Shown here piece by piece: positions 43,755-54,700 of a stretch of DNA of 64,000 nt. Below the pieces are notes generated by a model that saw only the letters and a list, made by a program, of their open reading frames with translations, was not told where the DNA came from and searched no databases. Origin of the DNA: Nematostella vectensis. Its lineage: Eukaryota > Cnidaria > Anthozoa > Actiniaria > Edwardsiidae. The stretch is from contig NC_064036.1 in NCBI RefSeq assembly GCF_932526225.1, positions 7,385,519 to 7,449,518 on the forward strand. Direction: 5' to 3'. Numbering within the stretch: position 1 is the first letter of the stretch; the number at the start of each line of letters is the position of its first letter. The position numbers and the translations under genes were made by a program.

Positions 43755-46415
43755 ACACACACCACCACCATTACGACCACCCCTAGCTACGCTTCTGAAA
43801 CTAAATCTTCTGTTGGACAGTATGCTTTTGCGAGTAATCGGCACTCTCGCGTGAGTATCTCTGCATGCTCTCTACACACACACGTGCCATTATCATTTAC
43901 CTTTATATTCATTCTCTAGTTGATTAATGGTTTCCTCAGTGACGCCACCAGCAGACTCATCCTAAGAAAAAGCAAAAACATCGTCAATACCGAATATGTC
44001 GATTAAGGTATGGATGCGACGATAAAATTTTGAAAAAAAAAAACTAAAAAAAACAACAACAAATCTTTGGTTAAAGATTTCATTAAGTCCGCGGATATAA
44101 AATGCGGCCGCAATTTAAGCTACACTACGGACTTAAAAGAGAAGGACACAAGTAAACAGACAAGGAAAACACCTCGCCCCCCTCCCCCCCCCCCCCCCCC
44201 CCCCCCCGTATCCCTCATCCCAGTCATAAATGTCAAGTTGGCAGAGTACTAAAAAGTGTGACAGGCAGTGGGTGTGGTACTGCGGATATGCTGCGCGGGC
44301 TTCACTTTGCGCCACATGCATTTTTATTTCACGGAAATGATGGTTGAAATTTGAGGTGGGTGCATGGTGAAAGGCGGTGGTAGAGGAAAAAGGGCCCATG
44401 TTTGTTAGGTGTATTTTATTGCTAGTGACGCTATGCGCCTTTCTTTTTCTTCTCCGGTGTGTTCGCGATGTTCGTTGTCGTTCAAAGGTATGAAAGGTGG
44501 AACAGAATAAATATTTCTACGATATCAATTAATGCTGGGTAAGTTATATTTTTCAAAATGATGGGAGTTCTAAACATTCAAAACAAAAACAAAACAACAG
44601 TGTCACGCAAGTCGGATTCACGGACTTTAAGTGAAGTTAAGTCAATAAAGCAAGGCGATAAAGCTATCATTTTTGTGGAAAACCTGGCATAAAAAGGCAC
44701 TTTGAATGATAATAGAAAGTTACTAAAACATTTTCAATGCGGAATTGGGTGACAAAGCAAGCAATTCAACTAGATTTTTTGGCAGTTTAATCACGATTAC
44801 AAAAGGTACGCCTCCGCGAAAAAATAATAAAAAAGTTCATATTTTGGTGAAAAGTTAAAGGGACCTTACTGTTTTATAGAAGACTGCGCGTGCCCTAACA
44901 GAATTGTCTCCCGCCGACCCGTGTTCCTGCCTGCATGGCGGCGTCACGTTGTCAACACAGCGTGACACACGATACGAGATATCCCTTCTGCCCAAAAATG
45001 ACCTTGTTGTCATCGGTTACTAATCTTGTTCAAACTTTTGGCGCGCAAAACACAACAAAGTTTAACGAAGGTTTTTGATTTTCGCTTAGCTTCTTCGCCG
45101 AATCCCTTGAATGAAAGGTTGCAATAATAAAAAGGTTTAAAGATTAAAATTACCATCGTCGTCAAAGTATAGAATTGTTATATCATTAGAAAGCGTTTGA
45201 ACAAAAAGCAGAGGACCCGACAATTAAGCATTGGGTTTGTCTTTCATAATAAAGAGTAGTAACGCAATTTAAAAAGAACAATAAAAATTGCGGGATCAAT
45301 TTCGAGGTTCTTTCTGCGAGGGTCGGTAAACGATAATAGCTTTTTACGCCTCATTGATTTTTGTATTGTTCAGATAAAAATAATGAAAAACCACTACAAG
45401 ATGGCCAAGGTACACAACATCAGCTTAAGCTTTATCCCATTGCTTCGTTATTCTTCATTTTAAGTTTATTTTATCTTGTTGACATGTCTGATCAGCTCCC
45501 GTTCGAGTGGGTCGAGTGGGAGTTTATTTGGGCAGCTATCTGACACTCAGTGGGGTATCAAGATTTGAAATGCCAACGAACTTTTCTACAAAGCTTAAAA
45601 ATACAACTCCAGTATGCGCAATTACTAAAAATTCTGACAGAGAATTGCCTGCAGTCAAAAGGGATGCAATAAACAAATGCCCCATGTATAGGTATTCAGA
45701 TATAATTACCTTCTGATTTCCAGAATTCTAACCCCCTATCCAAAGTCCGGCTAATCCTAATCCTAATGGGAACTTTTGGGTTGGAACTGTAACCGCATTT
45801 TCAGAGAATGGATTGATGGAAACGCTCAAACACAAATAACGTATCGGCGCTGCATAATCTAGCTGGCAAAAGAGCAAATTGGAGTAATACCTTTAGATTT
45901 GCTAAGCAAACAAAACCCAAGCGGGACGCAAACGGTCAACGGCCTCTCAACCCCCCCACACAATCTCAGTTCAAATAATTCCCCGATTTTTAACGATTTC
46001 TTCTCCGTTCCAAGCTAACAGAAATCGAACACAACACAAATCTAAATGAATTCAATTTTGACATTTCTGCGCTATTTGTGTACACATTCCTATATTCCAG
46101 GCAAAGAATGAATTTACAGTGCTTTTGTTTGAAGCAGTCAAATTAACGTTTGGACTTACTGCAAATGTATAAAAGCTTACTTAGACCTTACCGGGAACTC
46201 GCTCCTAGATTCAATCTTGGGACGGTTTTCAATTTTGTCCGTTTCAGCAGGAAACTTGAAAACTGAAAATTTGAATTTATAATAAATTTTCCTTGCTTAA
46301 AAAAACAGACTCCTGAAATAACGATCAAATAAAACTTACCTGGTTTCGCGAGAGAAAGTTTAGTCGCGGCTGTTAAGATTATCAGGAAAATAAAAACTTG
46401 CTTGCAGCCAATCAT
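41739..46415 (-). CDS. Neuropeptide precursor with 18 FVYG peptide copies, 388 aa
   Basis: Exons in transcript order: 46415-46340, 46262-46192, 43961-43901, 42784-42034, 41946-41739; all junctions keep phase. Exon 1 encodes a signal peptide (MIGCKQVFIFLIILTAATKL..). Exon 4 holds most of the peptide array. I count 18 FVYG cores: ten FVYGGKR, three FVYGRKR, three FVYGGKK, one FVYGAGKR and one FVYGQYGGKR, separated by acidic spacers such as TTDNEGENENNKR. Dibasic KR/KK/RKR cleavage followed by C-terminal glycine amidation would give FVYG-amide (GG sites), FVY-amide (GRKR sites), FVYGA-amide and FVYGQYG-amide. The last exon adds an acidic tail with KR/RR sites ending NSKRA. Signal peptide, repeated dibasic sites and acidic spacers are classic for cnidarian neuropeptide precursors. 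The peptide identity does not match a family I firmly know. Receptor and function are unknown. Confidence 0.9.
42230..42510 (-). repeat. Near-identical 102-bp coding repeats in the neuropeptide exon
   Basis: A 34-residue unit (three FVYG peptides ending GGKR, GRKR and GGKK, plus the spacer TTDNEGENENNKR) is repeated about three times with almost no nucleotide change. The flanking units are more diverged. This indicates recent tandem duplication or gene conversion, so copy number may vary between individuals. Confidence 0.85.
43449..43672. repeat. 36-bp minisatellite, about 6 units, then poly-C and CA repeats
   Basis: Unit CCTAGTTACRCCATCCACAC plus CCCCTCCTTACCCACT, in the neuropeptide intron between exons 3 and 4. 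It is followed by a C-run (about 43724-43740) and a (CA)n tract to about 43763. Another C-run lies at 43157-43175. Confidence 0.9.
44166..44207. repeat. Long poly-C tract
   Basis: About 30 C with one T interruption in the neuropeptide intron between exons 2 and 3. The rest of that intron (43962-46191) shows no recognisable feature. Confidence 0.85.
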
Positions 46416-46476
46416 GTTTGTACCGTTTTTCACTGGGCCCGCAGAGGAACTGAGTTTCGATTTGTTATTTCCTTGA

Positions 46477-46485
46477 TTATATAAA
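46477..46485 (-). promoter_or_regulatory. TATA box of the neuropeptide gene
   Basis: TTTATATAA on the minus strand, about 62-70 nt before the ATG at 46415. This predicts a transcription start near 46450 and a 5' UTR of about 35 nt, if no upstream noncoding exon exists. The position relative to the signal-peptide exon supports that exon as the true first exon. Confidence 0.55.
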
Positions 46486-49400
46486 CCCGTATAAGGTGAT
46501 GACAGCTATTTTAGTTTGTCAGTCTAGTGTAACACGACCCACAGAACGCTAAACAGACTTGGAAAATGTCAGGAATGTTACCGTTAAATGTTTTCACCTC
46601 TATCTCAGAGCCAGCCCAAAAATCAAAAAGCGATTAAAACTGCACGCTTATAATAATCGGTCCAATAGTGTTTCCATAACAACCGATAAGGTGCTTTCTC
46701 AGCGCGTACTTCATGCCGTGGGAGAGTTGTTATAGACCATTTATAAAGTGTTTACTCGCGCCTACTCAACCAAAAATTCTGAGCCGATTGTTATAACAAT
46801 ACACGCATGAAAGAAACTTGTAATTAAAATAATCGTTATGTTATTGTATGTGCACCAGTAGGTAGTCTTCAACCAATCTTTAGCTCTGACGATGCTAAAC
46901 GAAAATGTTTTACGGAATCGCTTTTAGTGAAATGTTATGTTTCAAGCAAATGGGACAGGATTTGGATTCCTTTAACCTGAGTTGAACAAGCGTGTCAACC
47001 ATACAAATAAAGCAAGATGACAGCCAAACATCCAGACAAAGACCCTGCAAACTTCGCTGCTTATTCAATCAGGGTCATTTCAGTAATAGTTTTATTAGGG
47101 AGGAGTCTTAATACATGAAAATAAGAAGAATTCCCGACCCCGCAACATCATAATTATCTACTTCGCCTAAAAACAAAAAATCAAGTACCATGACTAATTT
47201 ACTAATTTCGTAATGGAACTAATTAGCGAAGTTTGTAGGGTAGCTAGAAACCTATTATCTATACAGCACTCCCACGCATGATTACTCTTCTAATATACTT
47301 TTCAAGTAATTTTTGACAACAAAGGCACCATGGACTCTGTGCGTTGTTTGAGGGGGCGTCGAGTAACCGTAAGACGCTCGCTATGATGACGTATTTCACA
47401 AAATATTTCATACCGTTGATTCACTCTTTTTTTTATAAGAACCTTTTATATAAGAACGTCCGGGCTGAGATTTCACCAAATTCTAAGAACATGCTTAGAG
47501 CTGAGGCTCAGATAGCAGCAGCTGATGTGTTCTAAAATGCAGTGTCAGATTGTGTTCATCAATAACAACCTCAAATATTATTACTATTGATCATTTGTAT
47601 CCTCTTGTGTGAAATAATGTTTTTCAGTTTGTGTGTGTGTGTGTGTTGTAAAGCTATTTCGATGCATCCATCATTCTAGAAAAAGGGGTTTTATAATTGG
47701 CCCTAGGGTATTAAACATTTGCATGGAAGTTTGGTTTAATAGGGAAATTACGCAAATAAATAAATAAAAATAAATAGTTCTCATAATACGCTCATCTCAA
47801 AGCCTCGACGTCGCTAACGCTGACCGCTTTGAGAGCCTGCGACGACCGCTGCTCTTAAAATTCAGTAAAGTAACAATCAAGGCTCTCTTTTTCCTTGCGT
47901 CTTTAGAACGAAAATGTAGTTGTCATTGGTCAATTTACTTTAAGGTTTATATCTTGGTGATCCCAACAACTACTAAGCTGATACAGAAGAAAATGTGGAT
48001 GATGCTTAATTAAGGTAAGAAAAAACATTTTTGACAGTTGTAATATAGCTTTCTATTTGAAATACTATTACCGCAATTTCGTGTCCATTCTTAGCAGAAC
48101 GAAGACAAACCTAACAAGCGAAAGCCAAAAATATTTAGGATTACCCCCATCCCTCCAGACACTCATAGACTGAAGTGCACAAAGTCTAAATACACCAACA
48201 TCCCCTTCTCCCCACACACACATCTTATAGTGTGCCCCTCCTTTCGTTAAATCCTGGATCCGCCCGTCCTATCTATTATAATGACCATCACGCCTCCTCA
48301 CTAGTACGGCCTAAGTAGTCTCCCCCTTACCGCTCCTGCGCTTATACTGATCTCTCCCTTTCTCAAATTTAATGACACTTTGAACATTATTACTGACAAT
48401 TAAAACGGTACATAAACTTTTCACCGTTACAGTTGGGATGGCGTGTTTTGCGCCGAACATAGGGCTATCTGCATTTCCTAGCGTTCAAATCCCTGATTAC
48501 ATCTGCTGATAGGGTAGCTACAGTGTTATCATCGTTCAAAATGCATCTAACACTGGTTTTATCCAGATAAAGACAACGACGCCCCTTGATAAATAAATCA
48601 GAAGTTTAAATCAGAGGACTGTTGTGATATGATCCACGATAAAAAAATATTGTGATCAGAAACCAGCGTGCCCTGTATGTCCTCTTTGCCTATAACAGAT
48701 TCGTCCAAACAAGACCCTGCATTCTTACCGAATGACAAAGTGATAGGAGCGCTTGCTATTTCATCAGGCTATATCCACTGTCCTGATTGCCACGTCCGCC
48801 CCGCTCTTATCGAGTTTTGGACCAAATTATGAACGAACCAATGTGAGCCAAGTGTCAAAAGAGTGATATTAAGTTTTTTATATTTATTTATTGGCTACAA
48901 GTTAAATATTATATATTGCACCTTAAACATCTAAAATAAGCACTATATTAGCACATTAGCACGGCATAGCGATATTCTAAGTATGTGTATGTAATAACGA
49001 TCTGACTTTGCTAATCCTTTTGTATACAATACAGCACTAGCTTGTTAAAACAAGCCTAAGCCTTGCAACTTGTACGCCAGTTGTCAGTTGATTGGCGGCC
49101 CTAACTTCAAAGACTCTTAGGTGTGATATTTAATAAGAGAAACATGTTCAGTTGATTGGCAATAGCACCTTCAAAGAACCGCTTAACCGCTGTGTAACCT
49201 GGTAACCGCTTAGTTAAACAAGGCTTGTGTACAACAACAAACCTTTGCGTGTAATTAATGGAACACCCGCAGAAGGTAGCTCCGTCCTGTTGTCACCAAC
49301 TTCGTTTTTGTTGACGCTTTGTCTTATCTGACAACATAATTAACCTTTGAGTTTTTCGATTATAACTTTTTCCTTTTTGTCTTAGCTAAAGTTTTTAGTA

Positions 49401-49694
49401 CCGTCAGCTACGTTAGATTTAGCTCTTCCTTTCTGTTGCTACTTTTACTACTTTTATATTAGTTTTATGTCGAAAAAAATGTCTGTAAACAGTATCTGCG
49501 TATGTCCTATTTATGCATTCACCCCTGGGCCAACCAGTGTACCCGTTACCAAGAAAATCTGGAAAACCAATCAACTTCTTCATTCATGATGTAATGGAAC
49601 ACGAAACCCATGAGTGCCTGCAGGCATACACACGCAGATGCACCCTGCCTATAAAAGGAGCAACCGTAAAATTGTAAGTTAATTCTACGTTTCG
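46486..49694. other. Intergenic, no gene recognised
   Basis: A+T-rich sequence upstream of the neuropeptide promoter. A short (GT)n run is near 47630. Open frames are short and without recognisable domains. A forward CTATAAAAGG TATA-like motif occurs at about 49649 but no downstream plus-strand gene was identified. Confidence 0.4.
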
Positions 49695-49814
49695 GAGTCT
49701 TCTATAGTCCAGGGGTCTCCAAAGTTCTTCAATAGAGTCTTCTATAGTCCAGGGGTCTCCAAAGTTCTTCAATAGAGTCTTCTATAGTCCAGGGGTCTCC
49801 AAAGTTCTTCAATA
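49695..49814. repeat. Three perfect 40-bp tandem copies
   Basis: Units 49695-49734, 49735-49774 and 49775-49814, each starting GAGTCTTCTATAGTCCAGGG. They abut the stop codon of the small secreted ORF at 49809, so the array would form its 3' UTR. Perfect identity suggests recent expansion. Confidence 0.95.
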
Positions 49815-50066
49815 GTAAAGCAGTGGTTCCACGATAGTTTGGTGTGGTCTCTTTCCCCTCGTACAACTGACAAGACGTTTGGTACACTTGTACAAGTCGT
49901 TATTGTCACACAAGTATCGAAACCGGCACAACGAGCACCGGTCCTTAGTGTTGGTAGTCTGAAATCCATACCCGCAGATTCTTATTGTTTGGATCGGGCA
50001 TATGAACAGAGTTCGGAGTAAAGTAACATAAACTAACAAAAGAGTTATACTATACCGCTGCCTCAT
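49809..50066 (-). CDS. Candidate small secreted cysteine-rich protein, 85 aa, function unknown
   Basis: Single open frame from an ATG at 50066. Residues 6-22 form a hydrophobic signal-peptide-like core. The rest carries seven cysteines at 23, 31, 44, 47, 53, 61 and 68; the last six follow the spacing C-x12-C-x2-C-x5-C-x7-C-x6-C. A KR site follows at 72-73. The short length, leader and dense cysteines resemble secreted disulfide-rich peptides, a group that in anemones includes hormones, antimicrobial peptides and venom components. I cannot assign it to any of them. A TATA-like motif lies about 125 nt upstream. It could also be a chance ORF or one exon of a larger gene. Confidence 0.4.
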   Translation of the reverse strand: MRQRYSITLLLVYVTLLRTLFICPIQTIRICGYGFQTTNTKDRCSLCRFRYLCDNNDLYKCTKRLVSCTRGKRPHQTIVEPLLYY

Positions 50067-50189
50067 TTTTACTAACAAGTCGACGATGATGTTGCGATTT
50101 TGGAACGAGTGATGTTCAGTTGATTACGCTCTTTCATTTTGTCATGCTATCATGACCCACTAAATAAGTCATATACACGTGCACGAAAA

Positions 50190-50197
50190 TTATATAG
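50190..50197 (-). promoter_or_regulatory. TATA-like motif upstream of the small cysteine-rich ORF
   Basis: CTATATAATT on the minus strand, about 125-130 nt before the ATG at 50066. This would place a start site near 50160. It is weak evidence by itself in A+T-rich DNA. Confidence 0.3.
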
Positions 50198-50458
50198 AAA
50201 AAGGGTCCCAAGAGACCCACGGCGCCCAGATTGACCTCAATATTTTTCTCGATACGTCATAGCGAGCTGTGCGTGGCGTAACCGTATACGACAGGGCTAG
50301 CAACCTGGTTATTGCCTCCCTATTAATGCGCGGGTTCCTCGGGCGTCTATGTATTGTACAGTTTGCTAGAAAGCGGTGCTGAGGCCGAAATCCTAGCCTA
50401 GCCGTAAAGCTTTAGCTGCCATACGGTGATTCAGCGCAACGTCTGGATGTATGATGGC

Positions 50459-50544
50459 CCGTGCCCAGGATTTTTCTTGGGGGGATGCGAAATCCGAAAA
50501 AGTGGACACCCCAGCCCCCCCCCCTCCCCCCCTGGGTACGGGTC
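50459..50544. mobile_element. Short C-rich MITE related to 27979-28136
   Basis: Left end CCGTGCCCAGG and right inverted end CCTGGGTACGGG enclose G-rich then C-rich sequence. Probably an internally shortened member of the CAGGCGTGTACCCAGG group. Confidence 0.5.
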
Positions 50545-51708
50545 TGGTATGGTCTACATTTTCTTTCTTATCAAAATATGGCCAAGTTCAATCCTCGACC
50601 CCGGATCGATGACTTTTTTTCTTTTCTTTTTTTTTTCGCCCTCTCGTTTTATTCTTCATGGATTATATATTATGTATTTATATGAAATAGCATCGGAATT
50701 TTCGCTGAAAACTAAGCAATCTCTATATAAGTATAACTATTACTGTTTATTTGCACGTAGTCTGGCCCAACCCTTCTGTACACATTCTCTACGTCAACAG
50801 TAAAACCTGCCTTTTCAGGAGTTTTAAAGTGGTTATGCCAGCGGCTGCGCATCTAGCTTGCGCATGGAGAGCACTTATACTCAGATAGATTTTAGCGTCT
50901 AATACTTAAAGATTTTAGCGTCTACCACGCTAATGATCGAAACTTGAAGATTCTTTCATGGGATATATCAATTGTCCAAGAGAAAAGCAAACCACTACGA
51001 TTCGTGGCCGACAGAAAACTTTCGGAATCTTGAATGTCGCTGGCTCTCTGTTAGAACATTGATATAATAAATAAAATACCAATGATAACGGATTTGCCCT
51101 GGGCAGACAGGGATCATTGCGTTTCTTGCCCTCTAGACAAAGACCACGGTTGTTTGATTGTAAGCCTTCTACAGATGAAGACTTCCAGATTCACAGCAAA
51201 GGAAACACTAGCATTGTGCCAAGCATACATGATCGTCCCCTTTAACTATCGCGCGCGTATCCGACTCCACAAGAGAAACATAATCGGTAAATGGATGACG
51301 TGCAGGGAGAAAACCTCTATGTTGTGAATGACTCAGCTTGCCTCAAATGTAACGCACCGTCACGTTCTGATTAACAAGGACTTTTAGTGGCCGCCGGTTG
51401 GTTTCTTTTCCATTTATTATCATCACAGGTACCCGAACCGTACGATTCAAGCAGGTCCAATGCATTCTTCCAAATCCACGTTTGAAAAACATCTTCAATT
51501 GACCGTACTGAAATATTCATGGTATTGATTTCTGATCATTAGAATATCCGTTCTATTATTCGCCATAGGGGGAAGTTGTCGACGCTTACTTAAAAAAAAT
51601 GGAGAACCAAGGATTTGAGAATGGTTGAGCCAAGAAAAAAACACGGAGGTCACTCGATCATAAATAACCTAAAAATATCCCAACGTTGTTTACGTGTAAT
51701 ATATCGCC
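50545..51708. promoter_or_regulatory. Upstream region of the CSGALNACT-like gene
   Basis: No coding sequence was recognised. The stretch before the ATG at 51709 should include promoter and 5' UTR. An 81-codon open frame at 51082-51327 has no recognisable features and is not called. Confidence 0.35.
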
Positions 51709-54700
51709 ATGAAGTTTCGAAGGATAGCGCTTTATCTGCTTGGATGTATTTGTCTTGGTCTAATTTACCAAGTCTTCATCTACGGTAGCGATGTGGTTCG
51801 GACACAAAAACGATCAACGAGGAACAACGAATTATCACGAGAGGTACCAACGAGAATAGAGACGCGAAGAGATAAACATAGCAGCGATAAGGGAGTGCGT
51901 AATTTGAAAAATAATAACAACAATGGATCTAGACTTCGAGAGGGTTATTTAAGAAATGAGATTAGAGCACTGCGCTTGAGACTGCATGCGAAGGAAAGGA
52001 CGATTAGAGCACTGAGGGCGAATTTAGCACAACGCGAATTACATGTTACAAAATTAGAAAATGAAATATCGCAATTGAAGTCGCAAAATGACGAGTTATT
52101 AGCGGAAAGTCAAAATTATAACAAAACCAAGAGCGAGAAAATGTATACTGACGATTATAAAGAGGGCAGTCTAATGAATAATGATAAAAATGATATAATA
52201 ATCCCCGAAATTGTGCCCTACTCGAGTTTTGGGAAAACCCACGTTTTCGAATCCGAGACATTGCCGAAACCTAAAGAGTACATGTTACGGAGTCAACGCC
52301 GAAAGACTGTAAAATCCGGCTTCAAGCATATAGTGGAAATGGAGAATCTTGCACTGGAAATGATAAATGAAAATGGCTCTCGGCGGTTGTCGATGGACAA
52401 TATTATTGAGGGTGTATATCGTTTTGATATTAACCACGGGGTGGAATACGAGATTTATTTTAATGATTCAAAAAGCAAAGGTAGCGTTCTTTCAGCGCGA
52501 GTCTTTCGCAAGCTTTCTAAACCGCAAATAGTACTTCCTTCATTGAAATACAAACAACCAAATGAACTGATCAATTTAATTGTTCCTCTGTCGGGGAGAA
52601 TTGAGCGGTTCCAGCAATTCATTGATTTATTCATTGATGTGTGCATCAAACGCGATAAGCATGTCTACCTAACAGTCGTACTGTACGGGGAAAAAGACTT
52701 TAAGATCATCAGAAGAATACTAAAGGACCTTGAAGACAGCTATAATTTCCGCAAGTACCAGCTTATTATGAGGAATAAGCAGTTCTCTCGCGGACGCGCG
52801 CTGCACGACGGGGTAATATATTGGAAAGGCAAAAACCCGAATGTACTCATGTTTTTCTGCGATGTTGATGTTACATTTGACGAACACTTCTTGCGACGCT
52901 GTAGATCCTACACCGAGCCGAGTAAACAGGTTTATTACCCGATGGTATTTAGTTTATACAACCCTAGGAACGTCTACGAAGATGGAATGATTCCCAGTCC
53001 GCAAGAGCAGCTAAATATAGGTAAGTGAAACCACGGAATTAGCACACCCATTATAACAAACAAATTACACGACATTTGCCTCACGGCGGCTACTCACGTC
53101 ATGTCTAGCATCTGTTTGATCGCTAAGTAGGATATTCCATTACATAGATTATTATTATTATAACCACTTAAGGTGAGGATTAAATGTATTATTAAATATA
53201 TTAGTTCGCCACAACAGCGAACTTTGACCTTCAGAATTTTCGTATCACTGAAGTATTTTTCTCTTATGATAAGTAAGAAGCTTTTAGGGGGTTTGCTACC
53301 ATTATCATTTATTCTTTTATGTTTTATCTGAAACATAAGCTAACAAGCAGGGTTGCTCTATTGTTACACTTTTATCCGCTAAAACGATTCGTTAATTCGC
53401 AACAAAAACACAAATATTTGAAAACAAAGATAAAGTGCGTTCGCCTCAGCAATACGATTACCAAGAGTACCTGACACAAAAAAGGCGATACTGGAAAGAA
53501 TATGGGATCAGGACTTGTGTCTTGTTTATGTATAAAGATATATATACTTGTGTACAGGCGTGTAGAAGTTGATTACATACATTTATCTACAACCAATTTG
53601 GGAGTTACCCTTTTTTTCCTTTGATCATCCACAGCATAAGCTAGTCCCCGTTCCATCGCCGATGCATATAAAAATAAATCATAAACATGGATGAATTAGG
53701 GTGTTTGATGATAAAATCATCTTGCCCTGACTGCTGCATGATGGTACAATGACCTCGTGACCGTTTTGTGAGTGTGACCTTATCATGCCGTGACTATAAA
53801 AGTGGACATTTTTACTATGTCGTGATAATGTTTACTGTATCGTTATCGAGCCGTGACTGATCTGTGATCGTGCCGTGACTGTTCCGTGACCGTTCCGTAA
53901 CTGTTACGTGACCGTGCCGTGACTGTAACATGACCGTGCCGTGACTGTTACGTGATCGTGTATTTACTTCATGTAAGCTACTGGCATGAACTTTTTGATA
54001 TGTTATTCTTTTATAAGGCCACCCATAATCTAGTGCATCTTAGCCCATCTGTTGTTCCCGTCATGCGCACAAGCAAACGTGCGACGCGAGCGTCTATCGC
54101 TAGTTTCTTCTATTTTCGCAACCAAGAGAAGCCAAACTGCAACCTATCAGAAACCATTTTTTATTAGATCAACTAGAATCTAGACTCACTAGCTTATAGC
54201 AACGACCTGTCTAACATTACTCTCGCTTCTTCCAAATCTGAACTATATAACTACTATTTTCATGCGCTTAGAACCAATTACAATCCGGACGATCCTCGCT
54301 CTTTTAAAACAATAATCAATAAGCCTTAAATGTAACCAAACAAGACCGCTTTATGTCCCAATATTGTACTGCATGTATCTTTCTTTGCGTGTGTATATAT
54401 TATTGTACCTGGGCCCGCAGTAATTGGCCTAATGACTGTAACGTGATCGTGTTGTGAGTGTAACGTGATCGTGCTGTGACTGTAACGTGATCGTGCTATG
54501 GCTAACGCAATTTGTGCCGTGACTAAAACAAGACCTGTTGCGACTATAACGTGACCATACCATTACTGTAACGTATCCCGAAAGCTGCCTGGAAGGCCGT
54601 TGCAGTGCTTATCCTCCTGTTTGGGCCTAATTTTTTTTTATTTCCCTTTTCTCATCACAGGCAATCAGTACGGCTACTGGCGTATCTATGGTTACGGCAT

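Noticed and set aside
20493..46415. Functional pairing of the aminopeptidase with the neighbouring neuropeptide gene
   Set aside because: Attractive because M1 enzymes degrade peptides, but adjacency in an animal genome is weak evidence and nothing in the sequence links the two.
51082..51327. 81-codon plus-strand frame upstream of CSGALNACT
   Set aside because: No domain, signal peptide or splice connection; composition is compatible with chance.
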